Numbered from the stretch's first letter, positions 16,922-26,841 are shown. The stretch is 64,000 bases of DNA from Piscinibacter sp. XHJ-5 (GCF_029855045.1 NZ_CP123228.1:1736001-1800000); one strand, 5' to 3'. Numbers and translations: made by a program. Notes: generated from the letters alone by a model not told the origin.

Positions 16922-17413
16922 ATGACTGAGCAATCCACATTCCGCTTGAAGCCATCCCTGCGTCGATACGCCGTCGATGCGCTGTGGTCGGGCACGCTTG
17001 CCAGCCTGGCTTCCGGCGCGGTGCTGGCTTGGCGCGGCCGGGCCGAGAACGCGAGCGCCGCAGCGCCGCTGAATGCACCGGCGCACTGGTTCTTCGGGGA
17101 CGAGTCGCTGCGGCAAGACGAGGTGTCCTGGAAGCACACGGCCACCGGGCTGGTGACCCATCACATGTCATCCGTGTTCTGGGCGGCTTTGCATCAACTC
17201 CTGCTTGCACGACATCGTCGGGTTACACCTGCGCGCGTCGCCGGGGATGCGGTCGCCGTCACGGCCATCGCTGCCGTCGTGGACCTGAAGCTGGTGCCAA
17301 GACGGCTCACACCCGGGTTCGAGCGGCGCTTGAGCCGGCCGAGCTTGGCAGGCGTCTACGTCGGCTTCGCAGCGGGACTCGCCTTGGGTGCATGCGCGAG
17401 GATGCGTCGCTGA
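16922..17413 (+). CDS. Small membrane protein of unknown function
   Basis: A 163-residue protein divergent from the SDR/DoxX gene by 37 nt. It has a hydrophobic segment near residues 18-38 and another at the C-terminus (AGVYVGFAAGLALGACA). The middle carries HWFFGDESLR and TGLVTHHMSSVFWAALHQ, which look conserved-type but match no family I can name. Divergent placement suggests shared control with the membrane operon on the other strand. Confidence 0.65.
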   Translation: MTEQSTFRLKPSLRRYAVDALWSGTLASLASGAVLAWRGRAENASAAAPLNAPAHWFFGDESLRQDEVSWKHTATGLVTHHMSSVFWAALHQLLLARHRRVTPARVAGDAVAVTAIAAVVDLKLVPRRLTPGFERRLSRPSLAGVYVGFAAGLALGACARMRR

Positions 17414-17527
17414 CAGCAGAATCCGGCAATTGGCCTGCGGGCGGATTCCATTGCGTGGCCTCCACGGCCATGCGGTGGCTGTGGCCGCGAACAACGAGAT
17501 GGCCATGATGGGGCGGAGGCTGTTCAC
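17404..17527 (-). pseudogene. Frameshifted remnant of a small secreted protein gene
   Basis: On the minus strand a GTG at 17527 opens a signal-peptide-like NSLRPIMAISLFAATATA. After a one-base shift the next frame reads MAVEATQWNPPAGQLPDS. Together these match the opening of small DUF4148-type exported proteins common in Burkholderiales. The single-base deletion and the missing C-terminus mark it as degraded. Confidence 0.4.
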
Positions 17528-17643
17528 GATGCGTTCTTTCTGTGTGCGAGCTGAGCTCATGGGACTGATTCGCGGAAGTAGACGTCGGTGGCGCTGCATG
17601 CCGCAGCGATAATTGGTCCCGATCTCATCGCACGGCGTATCGC

Positions 17644-20541
17644 GTGCCCCGCCCGCTCTCCACCTCCAATCCGGTCCGCCTCCGCTTCGACGACTTCGAG
17701 CTCGATGAGGCGAATGCCTGCCTGCTGCGCGGCGGCAAGGCCGTCGCACTCGCACCGACTCCCTTCAGCCTGCTGTGCGCGCTGGCGCGCCAGCCGGGCG
17801 CGTTGTTGACCAAAGATGCGCTGCTGGACACGGTCTGGGGCCACCAGTTCGTCAGCGAATCGGTGCTGAAGACCGCGATCAGCGACCTGCGCACCACCCT
17901 CGGCGACAGCCCCCGCGAGCCGCGTTTCATCGAAACCGTGCCGCGGCGAGGCTACCGCTTCATCGCCGTTCCAGCCGCTGAGCCTGCACCACCGCAAGCG
18001 CCCACCATTGATGTGTTCACCGGCCCGAGCGAATCGCTGTCCTTCATCGGCCGTACCGATGCGGTCGCCAGACTTCGCCGCACCTGGAGCCAGGCCTGCA
18101 GCGGCCGGCGGGCTGTCGTGTGGGTGGCCGGCGAGCCGGGCATTGGGAAGAGCACGCTGATCGAGCACTTCGCGGCGGGCCTGGGAGGCGTTGCCGTCGC
18201 GCGCGGCCAGTGCGTGGAGCACTACGGCACCGGCGAGCCTTATCTGCCTGTGCTGGAGGCGCTGGCCGAGCTGTGCCGCAAGGAGGCAGACCTGCCCGCG
18301 CTGCTTCGCACGGTCGCCCCGACCTGGCTGTTGCAGCTGCCGTGGCTCAGCACCTCCGAGGAACGCGACGCTTTGCGCCGCGAACTGGCCGGCGTCGGTC
18401 CTGACCGCATGCTGCGCGAGATGGGCGAGCTCCTCGACCGCTACACCGAGCAGCGGCCGCTGCTGCTGGTCACGGAAGACCTGCACTGGAGCGACCGCGC
18501 GACGATCCAGCTCATCGACCACGTCGCACGGCGGCGCGGCCGCGCAGGCCTGATGTGGCTGGCGACCTTCCGCGTGGCCGAGGTGGTGGCGACGGACCAT
18601 CCCCTCAATCCCTTGCGGCGCGAGCTGCGTTTGCACCGGCTGTGTGAAGAGATCGTGCTCGACCCGTTCTCCGAAACCGAGGTCGCCGAGTACATCGCAC
18701 AGCACTCGCCCTCGCTCGGGCGCGATGAGGCCTTCGTCCGTGCTCTGCACGGGCGCACCGACGGCGTGCCGCTGTTCGTCTCGTCGGTCGTCACCGACGT
18801 GATGGAGCGCACCGACGACGGCGCGGACGGAGAGAGCCGGCTTGCGGCGGTGGCGGTTCCCGAGAATCTGGCCGCCATCATCGACCACTACATCGACCGG
18901 CTCGACAGCGAGCAGCGCTCGCTGCTCGCGGCAGCGTCGGTCTGCGGCGTCGAGTTCCGGGTCGATACGCTGGCGCTGGCGCTGGAGCGTGACATCGCCT
19001 CGGTGGCGCTGGGCTGCGACGCGCTGGTGCGCGAACACGTATGGCTCGCCCCGCCGCGTGCTGCAGAGGAGGGCGGTGCGCTCTACCCGCCGTATTCCTT
19101 CAAGCATGCGCTGTTCCGTCAAGTGCTCTACGACCGTACACCGTCCGCCGCGCGCATGCAGCTGCATTGCGAGGTGGGCTCAGCCCTGGAGCGGGAGCGC
19201 GCGGCCGGGGTGGCGGTGGCCGCGTCGGAGCTGGCGATGCACTTCGACCGCGGCCGGCAGCCGATGGCCGCTCTGCGCTATTACGCCGAAGCGGCCGAAG
19301 GCGCGCTGCTGCACTTCAGCCCCGCAGCCTGCATCAGCCGTGCCGAGCGCGGGCGGGCACTGGTGCCGCAGGCGCCGGAGGGGGCCGAGCGCGACGCGCT
19401 GGAGCTCACGCTCGCGACGCTGCACGGCATGTCGGCCTTCCACTCGCTCGGCGTCGGTTCGCAGGCGATGAACGCCTTCGAGCGCGGCTACGCGCTGCTG
19501 GCCGGCGTGCCGGAGCATCCGATGCGCGGCCGACTGCTGCATGGGTTCGGCTATCTGTCGAACCTGCGCGGCGAGTACGTGGAGGCGCTGGTGGTCGCGA
19601 AGCGCGCCGAAGCGCTCGCATCCGTGTCGGACGATCCGGTGTTGTTGCTTGTCGCGTGCTTCCTGCACGGCGAGGCCCATCATATGCAGGGCCGCACGCA
19701 GGCGGCCCGCTCGTGGTTGGAGCGCGGCCTCGCGATCTCCGAAACGCTGGACCTGACGGCGGACCAGGTGTTCGCGGCCGACCCCCAGGTCGCCTTGCTG
19801 GGCATGCTGGCCATCGACCTCGTGCGTTGCGGCCTCGTGCAGCAGGGCCGGGCGCTGGTACAGCGGGCGCGTGCGCGCGCTGTCGAATTGCGGCAGCCGA
19901 TGACGCGCCTCGTCGCGGTCTGGCAGGAGGCGCTGCTCGAGGTGCGCATGGGCAGCCACGACGGCGTCGCGTCCCTGGTCGACGAAATGCAGGCCCTGGT
20001 CGACGAGTCCTCGCTCGCGCACGGCCAGACGGCCTGCCAGTGGTTCGGCGGTTGGGAACAGGCGCACAAGGGCCGGCCCCGCGAGGGCCACAGGCTCATT
20101 CGCGAGGCCTACGAACGCAACACCCGGCTCGGGATGCGCGCCGGCGCCAGCGAGGTCCTGGGCTATGCGGCTGAAGCGCTGCTGCTGGCCGGCGATGTCG
20201 AGGGCGCGCAGGCACAGCTGCAGGAAGCGCTGCAGATCGCCGACGAGCTCGACGAGGGCGTGTACCTGCCGCAATTGCTGCTGCTCCAGGCCACGATCGC
20301 ACGCGCTCAGGGGAAGCCCCAGGCGGGCGCGGCCTCGGTGCGCCGTGCCGTGGAAGAGGCGCGCACGCAGGAAGCGCCGTGGCTGGAGCTGCTCGCGCTG
20401 GTGGAGCTGTGTACGCACCATGATGCCGAAGCCGGAGAGCGTCGGAACCTCGCCGCGCTCGTGGATCAGTTGCCGGAAGCGGGCGACACCGAGCCGGTGG
20501 AGCGCGCTCGCTCGCTGCTCCAGATGGCGGACCCGGCCTGA
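17644..20541 (+). CDS. Winged-helix DNA-binding regulator with AAA-type ATPase and TPR-like tail
   Basis: A 965-residue transcription factor. Residues 12-110 form an OmpR/PhoB-type winged helix (FDDFELDEANACLL, then TKDALLDTVWGHQFV and RFIETVPRRGYRFI). An AAA/STAND-type ATPase follows, with FIGRTDAV, Walker A GEPGIGKST near residue 165 and Walker B LLLVTEDLHW. The C-terminal 450 residues are alpha-helical repeats. No transmitter or receiver domain is present, so ATP and an unknown ligand probably control it. Start GTG at 17644. Two operator sites of the 11-bp repeat family lie within 420 nt downstream, and a close paralogue is at 32.4-35.4 kb. Confidence 0.88.
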   Translation: MPRPLSTSNPVRLRFDDFELDEANACLLRGGKAVALAPTPFSLLCALARQPGALLTKDALLDTVWGHQFVSESVLKTAISDLRTTLGDSPREPRFIETVPRRGYRFIAVPAAEPAPPQAPTIDVFTGPSESLSFIGRTDAVARLRRTWSQACSGRRAVVWVAGEPGIGKSTLIEHFAAGLGGVAVARGQCVEHYGTGEPYLPVLEALAELCRKEADLPALLRTVAPTWLLQLPWLSTSEERDALRRELAGVGPDRMLREMGELLDRYTEQRPLLLVTEDLHWSDRATIQLIDHVARRRGRAGLMWLATFRVAEVVATDHPLNPLRRELRLHRLCEEIVLDPFSETEVAEYIAQHSPSLGRDEAFVRALHGRTDGVPLFVSSVVTDVMERTDDGADGESRLAAVAVPENLAAIIDHYIDRLDSEQRSLLAAASVCGVEFRVDTLALALERDIASVALGCDALVREHVWLAPPRAAEEGGALYPPYSFKHALFRQVLYDRTPSAARMQLHCEVGSALERERAAGVAVAASELAMHFDRGRQPMAALRYYAEAAEGALLHFSPAACISRAERGRALVPQAPEGAERDALELTLATLHGMSAFHSLGVGSQAMNAFERGYALLAGVPEHPMRGRLLHGFGYLSNLRGEYVEALVVAKRAEALASVSDDPVLLLVACFLHGEAHHMQGRTQAARSWLERGLAISETLDLTADQVFAADPQVALLGMLAIDLVRCGLVQQGRALVQRARARAVELRQPMTRLVAVWQEALLEVRMGSHDGVASLVDEMQALVDESSLAHGQTACQWFGGWEQAHKGRPREGHRLIREAYERNTRLGMRAGASEVLGYAAEALLLAGDVEGAQAQLQEALQIADELDEGVYLPQLLLLQATIARAQGKPQAGAASVRRAVEEARTQEAPWLELLALVELCTHHDAEAGERRNLAALVDQLPEAGDTEPVERARSLLQMADPA

Positions 20542-20635
20542 AGCGGGCGGGGCCGCAGTGGATCAGCAGGCCGCTTCGCGCGTGCGCTGATCCGGAGATC
20601 CAGCTCGCCCATCGGTCCGCGGTTGCCCGCGACCG

Positions 20636-20694
20636 CCGTCACGACCGAAGCACGACCTTTCGCTGACGACTCCGCCAGGGGGCCGGCCTACGCT
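20636..20694 (+). promoter_or_regulatory. Tandem 11-bp repeat operator-promoter (site A)
   Basis: Three 11-mers in a row: CCGTCACGACC (20636-20646), GAAGCACGACC (20647-20657) and TTTCGCTGACG (20658-20668). Exactly 20 nt separate the last repeat from TACGCT (20689-20694). No TTGACA-like hexamer exists at the -35 position, which points to activator dependence. The 66-residue-class small gene starts 33 nt downstream. Confidence 0.75.
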
Positions 20695-20726
20695 GTGGCC
20701 GAGTCTTACTTATCCCCTCGCGAGCC

Positions 20727-20924
20727 ATGGTCCTCAACTCTGAATCCAAGTACCCGAACCGCCGGGCCTACGTACTCAAGCTACGCGCCGACGCCACGCC
20801 GCAGGCTTTCGCGGGCCGCCTCGAGAACCTGGTCACCGGACGCCAGCACGAGTTTGCGTCGGTTGAAGAGCTGCTGGCGTCGATCGCGTCCGACCTCGCA
20901 TCGGCCGACGCCGATGGCCGGTGA
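20727..20924 (+). CDS. Small conserved protein, copy 1 (paralogue at 57.8 kb)
   Basis: A 65-residue protein with no recognised domain. It opens MVLNSESKYPNRRAYVLKL and contains LENLVTGRQ, followed by an amphipathic helix. A paralogue on the minus strand at 57773-57988 keeps the same N-terminus and the LENLVTGRQ core. Both copies are driven by the same 11-bp repeat operator type, which argues that the protein is real and a core member of the regulon. Predicted to be cytoplasmic and soluble. Confidence 0.8.
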   Translation: MVLNSESKYPNRRAYVLKLRADATPQAFAGRLENLVTGRQHEFASVEELLASIASDLASADADGR

Positions 20925-20953
20925 TGCCGCGCCAGGAAATGACTGAGCGCTCG

Positions 20954-21012
20954 AAATGGCGACCGAACGACGACCCAACGCTGACGACTCGGCACGCGCC
21001 GGCCCCTACGCT
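20954..21012 (+). promoter_or_regulatory. Tandem 11-bp repeat operator-promoter (site C)
   Basis: Repeats AAATGGCGACC (20954-20964), GAACGACGACC (20965-20975) and CAACGCTGACG (20976-20986), a 20-nt spacer, then TACGCT (21007-21012). The RND efflux operon begins 33 nt downstream. It lies only 260 nt after site A. Confidence 0.75.
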
Positions 21013-21045
21013 GACAACACCTCGAATCCACACGAGATCCATTCG

Positions 21046-22566
21046 ATGCCGCGACTTTCAAGCTCCTCTTCGCTGACCCCCCACATCGGGCACGCGACCT
21101 ACCCACACGCCGAGCGCCTGTCCGGCCTCGTCGCGGCGGCTGCGCTGGCCGCATCGATCGCACTGGTCTTCACCGGCTGTTCCACGCCGGTGCTGAAGCC
21201 CTCGGTGGAGGTGCCGGCGAAGTTCACCGCGAGCACGGCCTCCGAGATGGAACCCGAGGCCGCCTGGTGGGACAGCTTCGGCGATCCGGTCCTGACGAGA
21301 CTGGTGCACCTCGCGGCGCAGGAGAACCGCGACATCAAGATTGCCGCCGAGCGCCTGCGCGCGGCGCGATCCGGCGTGAAGCTGAGCCGTTCCTTCCTGG
21401 CGCCCAGCGTCAGCGCGGTCGGGTCGGCCAGCGACCGCAGCAGCGGCTACGGCGACGCGGTGAAGCAGCTGACGCCGGACACCCGCAACGGCAGCGCCAG
21501 CCTCGACGTGGCGTGGGAGGTCGACCTGAGCGGCCGCCTGCGCGCGGGTGCGTCCGCAGCGTCCGCCGACGCGCTGGCCGCGGAGCACGGCGTGCGCGGC
21601 GTGCGCCTGATGGTGATGACCGACGTCGCCACCCACTACTTCGCGCTCGTCGGCGCGCTGCGCCAGCTCGACATGCTGCGCGCCATCTCGGCCGCCCATG
21701 ACGAGACCGTGCGCCTCGTGCAGGCGCGCCATCGGGCAGGCCTGGCGACGTCCTTCGACGTGGAACGCGCGCAGACCGACGCCCAATCGGCACACGCCCA
21801 GATCCCGCCGCTGGAGACGATGGCGGCGGTCTCGCGGCATCGCATCGCCGTGCTGACCGGCGGCCAGGCCTTCCAGGCAGCGAGCATCGAGCCCTGGCGC
21901 GGCGACGTGGCCGTGCCGGACATCACGCCCGGACAGCCGGCCGCGCTGCTGCAGCGCCGGCCCGATGTGCTGGCGCTGATGGCGCAGCTGGACGCGGCCA
22001 ATGCGCGCCGCAAGCAGGCCGCGGCCGAATGGTTTCCACGGCTGTTCCTCGACGCGTCGTTCGGCCGCCAGAACGTGGAGCTGAACAGCATCGGCTTGGG
22101 CTCCGCCCGCTTCACCAACGTGGCGGGCCTGCTCGCGATGCCGATCTTCAACGCCGGCCGCACGAGCGCGATCAACGACATCGCCGAGAGCGGCCAGCGC
22201 GAAGCGCTGCTGCGCGCCGAGGACGGCATCGTGCGCGCGCTGGAGGATGTGGAGAACTCGCTCGTCTCGCTCACGTCGGAACGGCAGCGCTCGCAATCGC
22301 TGCAGGCCGCGGCCACCTCCGCGGAAGCGGCGATGGGCCGCGCCCAATCCCTGTACGACCGCGGGCAGATCGACCTGCTGCCGCTGCTCGATGCGCAACG
22401 CGCGCGACTGGCGGCGCGCCTGTCTGCCAACGACAGCAGCACGCGGCTGCTGCTCGACAGCGTCCAGCTCTACAAGGCGCTGGGCGGCGGCTGGCAGGTG
22501 TTCGAGCCGGCCGCGCGAGCTCAAGCGCGATCCACTGCCGCCGGCGCCAGCGCGCCGCATTCCTGA
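21046..22566 (+). CDS. RND efflux outer-membrane lipoprotein (NodT family)
   Basis: A 506-residue TolC-like channel subunit. A long N-terminal stretch leads to lipobox FTGC (Cys near residue 45), then EPEAAWWDSFGDPVL, the classic start of the NodT family. Two OMF repeats follow, with LLQRRPDVLA and ARRKQAAAEWFPRLFLDASFG. ATG at 21046 was chosen over an ATG at 20956, because site C of the operator family lies between them and the leader would otherwise be far too long. First gene of an OMF-adaptor-pump operon. Confidence 0.9.
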   Translation: MPRLSSSSSLTPHIGHATYPHAERLSGLVAAAALAASIALVFTGCSTPVLKPSVEVPAKFTASTASEMEPEAAWWDSFGDPVLTRLVHLAAQENRDIKIAAERLRAARSGVKLSRSFLAPSVSAVGSASDRSSGYGDAVKQLTPDTRNGSASLDVAWEVDLSGRLRAGASAASADALAAEHGVRGVRLMVMTDVATHYFALVGALRQLDMLRAISAAHDETVRLVQARHRAGLATSFDVERAQTDAQSAHAQIPPLETMAAVSRHRIAVLTGGQAFQAASIEPWRGDVAVPDITPGQPAALLQRRPDVLALMAQLDAANARRKQAAAEWFPRLFLDASFGRQNVELNSIGLGSARFTNVAGLLAMPIFNAGRTSAINDIAESGQREALLRAEDGIVRALEDVENSLVSLTSERQRSQSLQAAATSAEAAMGRAQSLYDRGQIDLLPLLDAQRARLAARLSANDSSTRLLLDSVQLYKALGGGWQVFEPAARAQARSTAAGASAPHS

Positions 22567-22598
22567 AATCCCGCACAGACCACCAACGAGGAACTGCC

Positions 22599-23708
22599 TT
22601 GAAGAACTTCCATGCCACGGCCGTCACGCTGGCCGTCGTCGCGCTGCTCAGCGCCTGCAGCCCGGACAAGCCGCCCGTCGAGACACGCCGGCCGGTGCGC
22701 ACGTCCGAAATCGTCTATGACGCCACCCGCGAGGCCAACCGCTACGCAGGCACCGTGCAGTCCCGCTTCGAGGTCGACCAGGCCTTCCGCGTGGGCGGCA
22801 AGGTGTCGCGGCGCCTGGTCGACGTCGGCCAGGTCGTGCGCGAGGGCGATGTTCTCGCCGTGCTGGACGACAGCGACTACCGGCTGGCCGAGGAGGCCGC
22901 GCGCCAGCAGTGGACGGCCGCCGTCGCGGTGGCCCGTCAGGCCGAATCCGATCGCAAGCGACTCGGCTCGCTGAAGGCCGACGGTTCGGTGAGCGTGGCC
23001 GACGACGAGAAGGCCCACAGCGGCGCACAGTCGGCGCAGGCGTCCGAGGGTGCGCTGTCCCGCCAGCTCGAGCTCGCGGGCAACCGCGTGAAGTACGCCG
23101 TGCTGCGCGCCTCGCGCAGCGGCGTGGTCACTGCCGTGCGCTTGGAGGTGGGACAGGTGGTCGCCGAAGGCCAGCCGGTGGTCGCCATCGCCGACCCCGG
23201 CACGCCGGAGATCGTGGTCGACGTGCCGGAAGACCAGTTGGCCGCCTTCAAGACGGCCCGCTTCAAGGCCTCGCTCGCGAGCTCGCCGGACGAGCATTTC
23301 GAGCTGGCGCTGCGTGAGATGTCGCCGCAGGCCGCGGCGCAGACGCGCACCTACCGCGCCAGGCTGAAGCCGGTGAGCGCCCGGCCGCTGCCGCTGGGCG
23401 CAACCGCCACGCTCGTGACCGATCGGGTGATCTCGGATGCGCAAGTGGCCGCGATTCCCGCCACCGCGCTGACGCAGTCCGGCGGCCGTCCGGCGGTCTG
23501 GCTGGTCAAGCGCGTCGGCAATGAGCCAGTGGGCAGCGTGGACCCGATGCCGGTGGCGGTGCACGGCTATCGCAACGACCTCGCGCTGGTCTCGGGCCTG
23601 CCGGCCGGGGGGCAGGTCGTCACCGCGGGGGTGCAGAAGATGGCCCCCGGACTGAAGGTGGCGCTGCCCGATGCGGCCCTCGACACGACGCAGCAGGCCG
23701 CCCGATGA
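22599..23708 (+). CDS. RND efflux periplasmic adaptor (membrane fusion protein)
   Basis: A 369-residue adaptor that links pump and outer-membrane channel. Starts at TTG 22599, preceded by AACGAGGAA; no ATG exists in frame near the lipobox. The lipoprotein signal is LLSAC (Cys20). The barrel-sandwich segment RVGGKVSRRLVDVGQVVREGDVLAVLDD is followed by a coiled-coil hairpin and a second lipoyl half VVTAVRLEVGQVVAEGQPVV. It overlaps the pump gene by 4 nt. Confidence 0.9.
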   Translation: MKNFHATAVTLAVVALLSACSPDKPPVETRRPVRTSEIVYDATREANRYAGTVQSRFEVDQAFRVGGKVSRRLVDVGQVVREGDVLAVLDDSDYRLAEEAARQQWTAAVAVARQAESDRKRLGSLKADGSVSVADDEKAHSGAQSAQASEGALSRQLELAGNRVKYAVLRASRSGVVTAVRLEVGQVVAEGQPVVAIADPGTPEIVVDVPEDQLAAFKTARFKASLASSPDEHFELALREMSPQAAAQTRTYRARLKPVSARPLPLGATATLVTDRVISDAQVAAIPATALTQSGGRPAVWLVKRVGNEPVGSVDPMPVAVHGYRNDLALVSGLPAGGQVVTAGVQKMAPGLKVALPDAALDTTQQAAR

Positions 23709-26700
23709 ACAACTTCAATCTCACCGAATGGGCGCTCGAGCACCGCGCCGTGGTGCTCTTCCTGATCATCGTGATCTCGATCGCGGGCGTCTTCAGCTTC
23801 ACCAGGCTCGGCCAGCTGGAGGACCCCAAGTTCTCCGTGCCGTCGATGACGGCCACCGTGATCTGGCCCGGGGCCGGCGCGCAGCAGATCCAGGACCAGG
23901 TCCTGAACCGCATCGAAAAGAAGTTCGAGCAGCTCGACCACTTCGAGAAGGTCGTCACCTTTGCGCGCCAGGGCTACGGCGGCATGACGATCACCGTGAA
24001 GGGCGGCACGTCGCACAAGGACCAGCAGGAAGCCTGGTACCAGGCGCGCAAGAAGTTCTCGGACCTCAAGCTCGAACTGCCCGAGGGCGTCGTCGGCCCG
24101 ATCTTCAACGACGAGTTCGGCGACGTCTATTCGCTGCTCTATGCCGTCAAGGGTGACGGCATCGGGCATGCGCAGCTGTCCGACATCACCGAGGACGTCA
24201 AGCGCCGGCTGCTCAAGGTGCCCTACGTGAAGAAGGTCGATCTCCTGGGCAAGCAGGACCAGAAGGTGTACGTGGAATTCTCCAACCAGCGCTTGGCCGC
24301 GCTCGGCATCACGCCGCTGGCGATCGCCGAGAGCCTGAGGAGCCAGAACGCGATGATGCCCGGCGGTTCCATCGACACGAAGGACGACCGCGTATTCGTG
24401 CGCGTGAGCGGCCAGTTCACCAATCTGGACGACATCCGCAACGTGCCGATCGCCGCCAACGGCCGGACCATCAAGCTCGGCGACATCGCGACGGTCAAGC
24501 GCGGCTTCCAGGACCCGCCGACCTACACCATCCGCCACAACGGCCAGGACGTGCTGATGGTCGGCATCGTGATGACCGACGACGGCAACGTCGTCGAGCT
24601 CGGCAAGGCCGTGGAAGACGCGGTCGCGAAGGTGCAATCCGAACTGCCGCACGGCGTGGAGCTGGAGCGCGTCGCCGACCAGCCCACCACCGTGAAGGAT
24701 TCCGTGTGGGAATTCGAGCGCTCGCTGATGGAAGCGCTCGTGATCGTGATGGCGGTGAGCCTGCTGAGCCTGGGCTTCCGCACCGGACTCATCGTCGCCA
24801 TCTCGGTGCCGCTGGTGCTCGGCGTGGTCGCCATGGTGATGCTCGCGATGGGCTGGAACCTGGAGCGCATCTCGCTCGGCTCGCTCATCATCGCGCTCGG
24901 TCTGCTGGTGGACGACGCGATCATCGCGATCGAGATGATGGTGGTGAAGATGGAAGGAGGCTGGGACCGCGTCAAGGCGGCCGCCTTCTCGTATGCCTCG
25001 ACGGCGATGCCGCGCCTGTCCGGTGCGCTCATCACCGTCGCCGGCTTCATGCCCATCGGCTTCGCGCACTCCACCACCGCCGAATACGCGGGCGGCATCT
25101 TCTGGATCGTGGGCATTGCCGTGGTGTTCTCGTGGCTCTGCTCGGGCATGATCGTGCCCTACCTCGCGGTGAAGATGCTGCCGAAGGACTTCGGCCAGCA
25201 CCACCACGGCACCGACCCGTACGGCACGCCGTTCTACCGCAAGCTGCGCGGCTGGATCGACTTCGCGCTGGAGAAGCGCTGGCTCATCATCGCCGTGACC
25301 GCAGGAGCCCTGGTGCTCGCGCTGGCCGGCATGAAGCTGGTCCCGCAGCAGTTCTTCCCGAACAGCGAGCGCCCCGAGCTGATCCTCGACCTGCGCATGA
25401 AGGAAGGCTCGTCGTTCCAGGCAGCGACCGAACAGGTCAAGCGCATGGAAGCGGTGCTGAAGAAGGACGAGGAAGTGCGCTTCTTCACCGCCTACACAGG
25501 CGCCGGCGCGCCGCGCTTCTACCTCGCGCTGTCTCCCGAGCTGCCCAACCCCGGCTACGCCCAGTTCATCGTCATGACGAAGGACATGGAGGCGCGCGAA
25601 CGTGTGCGCTTGCGGCTGATGGCCACGGCCGACACGGACTTCCCGCAGGCCTGGGTGCGCGTCACCCGCCTCGAGATGGGTCCCGCCGTCGGCTACCCCG
25701 TGCAGTTCCGCGTGGTCGGTCCCGACACGCAGAAGGTGCGCGAGATTGCACGCGAGGTCGAACGTGTCATGGCCTCGAGCCCGAAGGTGCGGGACGTGCA
25801 GCTCGACTGGAACGATCCGGTGCGCACGCTCAAGGTCGAGCTCGACCAGGACAAGGCGCGAGCGCTGGGCCTCACGCCCGCCGACGTGAACCTCGTGACC
25901 CAGAGCGTGATGAACGGCGCGACCCTGTCGCAGCTGCGCGAGCACGAGAACCTGGTGGACATCGTCGCGCGTGCCGTGCCGAAGGAGCGCCTGGATGTGG
26001 ACACGATCAAGGACGTGAACATCTACACGCGCGCCGGCACCGTGGTTCCGCTCGCTGAAGTGGCCAAGGTGAAGTACGAGCTCGAAGAGCCGGTGCTGTG
26101 GCGGCGCAACCGCGACATGGCCATCACCGTGCGCGCCGACGTCAAGGACGGCGAGCAGGGCGTGTCCGTCACCAAGGAAATCGACCCGCTGCTCAAGGAG
26201 ATCCGCGCCAGGCTGCCTGCCGGCTATCGCGTCGACGTGGGCGGTGCCGTGGAAGAAAGCGACACGGCGAACAAGGCCCTCGCCGCCGTGGCTCCGGTGA
26301 TGGTGCTCACCATCCTGCTGATCCTGATGCTCCAGCTGCAGGACTTCTCGAAGATGGCGATGGTGTTCCTCACCGCCCCGCTCGGCCTGATCGGCGTGGT
26401 CGCAGCCCTGCTGGCGTTCCGCGCCCCGCTCGGCTTCGTCGCGATCCTGGGCATCATCGCGCTCGGCGGCATGATCATGCGCAACTCGGTGATCCTGATC
26501 GACCAGGTGCGCATCGAGATGGAGGAAGGCCGCGACCCCTGGAATGCGATCGTCGATGCCGCCCTGCACCGGACGCGCCCGGTGGTGCTGACCGCCGCCG
26601 CCACCGTGCTCGCAATGCTCCCGCTCACGCGCAGCGTGTTCTGGGGCCCCATGGCTCTAGCGATCATGGGCGGCCTGACGATCGCCACGGTGCTGACCAT

Positions 26701-26803
26701 CTTCTTCGTGCCCGCCCTGTACGCCGCGTGGTTCAAGGTCCGCCGCGATCAGCCGGCCGGCGGCACCGATCCGGCTGCAGGCCACGTGGTGCTGGCCTCC
26801 TGA
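23705..26803 (+). CDS. RND multidrug efflux permease (HAE1/AcrB-like)
   Basis: A 1032-residue inner-membrane proton antiporter with 12 helices and two large periplasmic loops. The proton-relay aspartates occur in TM4 (LGLLVDDAIIAIEMM). The N-terminal TM1 (HRAVVLFLIIVISIAGVFSF) and porter region GQLEDPKFSVPSMTATVIWPGA are typical of the hydrophobe/amphiphile pumps rather than heavy-metal CzcA pumps. The length is normal. Substrates are not predictable. It is followed by a TetR-family gene that may be its local repressor. Confidence 0.92.
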   Translation: MNNFNLTEWALEHRAVVLFLIIVISIAGVFSFTRLGQLEDPKFSVPSMTATVIWPGAGAQQIQDQVLNRIEKKFEQLDHFEKVVTFARQGYGGMTITVKGGTSHKDQQEAWYQARKKFSDLKLELPEGVVGPIFNDEFGDVYSLLYAVKGDGIGHAQLSDITEDVKRRLLKVPYVKKVDLLGKQDQKVYVEFSNQRLAALGITPLAIAESLRSQNAMMPGGSIDTKDDRVFVRVSGQFTNLDDIRNVPIAANGRTIKLGDIATVKRGFQDPPTYTIRHNGQDVLMVGIVMTDDGNVVELGKAVEDAVAKVQSELPHGVELERVADQPTTVKDSVWEFERSLMEALVIVMAVSLLSLGFRTGLIVAISVPLVLGVVAMVMLAMGWNLERISLGSLIIALGLLVDDAIIAIEMMVVKMEGGWDRVKAAAFSYASTAMPRLSGALITVAGFMPIGFAHSTTAEYAGGIFWIVGIAVVFSWLCSGMIVPYLAVKMLPKDFGQHHHGTDPYGTPFYRKLRGWIDFALEKRWLIIAVTAGALVLALAGMKLVPQQFFPNSERPELILDLRMKEGSSFQAATEQVKRMEAVLKKDEEVRFFTAYTGAGAPRFYLALSPELPNPGYAQFIVMTKDMEARERVRLRLMATADTDFPQAWVRVTRLEMGPAVGYPVQFRVVGPDTQKVREIAREVERVMASSPKVRDVQLDWNDPVRTLKVELDQDKARALGLTPADVNLVTQSVMNGATLSQLREHENLVDIVARAVPKERLDVDTIKDVNIYTRAGTVVPLAEVAKVKYELEEPVLWRRNRDMAITVRADVKDGEQGVSVTKEIDPLLKEIRARLPAGYRVDVGGAVEESDTANKALAAVAPVMVLTILLILMLQLQDFSKMAMVFLTAPLGLIGVVAALLAFRAPLGFVAILGIIALGGMIMRNSVILIDQVRIEMEEGRDPWNAIVDAALHRTRPVVLTAAATVLAMLPLTRSVFWGPMALAIMGGLTIATVLTIFFVPALYAAWFKVRRDQPAGGTDPAAGHVVLAS

Positions 26804-26841
26804 AGGACCCGGCATGAAAGCGCGATGAGCCGGCTGCGATC

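Noticed and set aside
17611..17643. Type 2 promoter before the first giant regulator
   Set aside because: AATTGG and TATCGC occur but the gap is 21 nt and the box differs, so it was not counted with P1-P3.
23567..26569. A long open frame of about 1000 codons on the minus strand opposite the RND permease
   Set aside because: Histidine- and aspartate-rich text is the usual antisense shadow of GC-rich genes; it has no family pattern.
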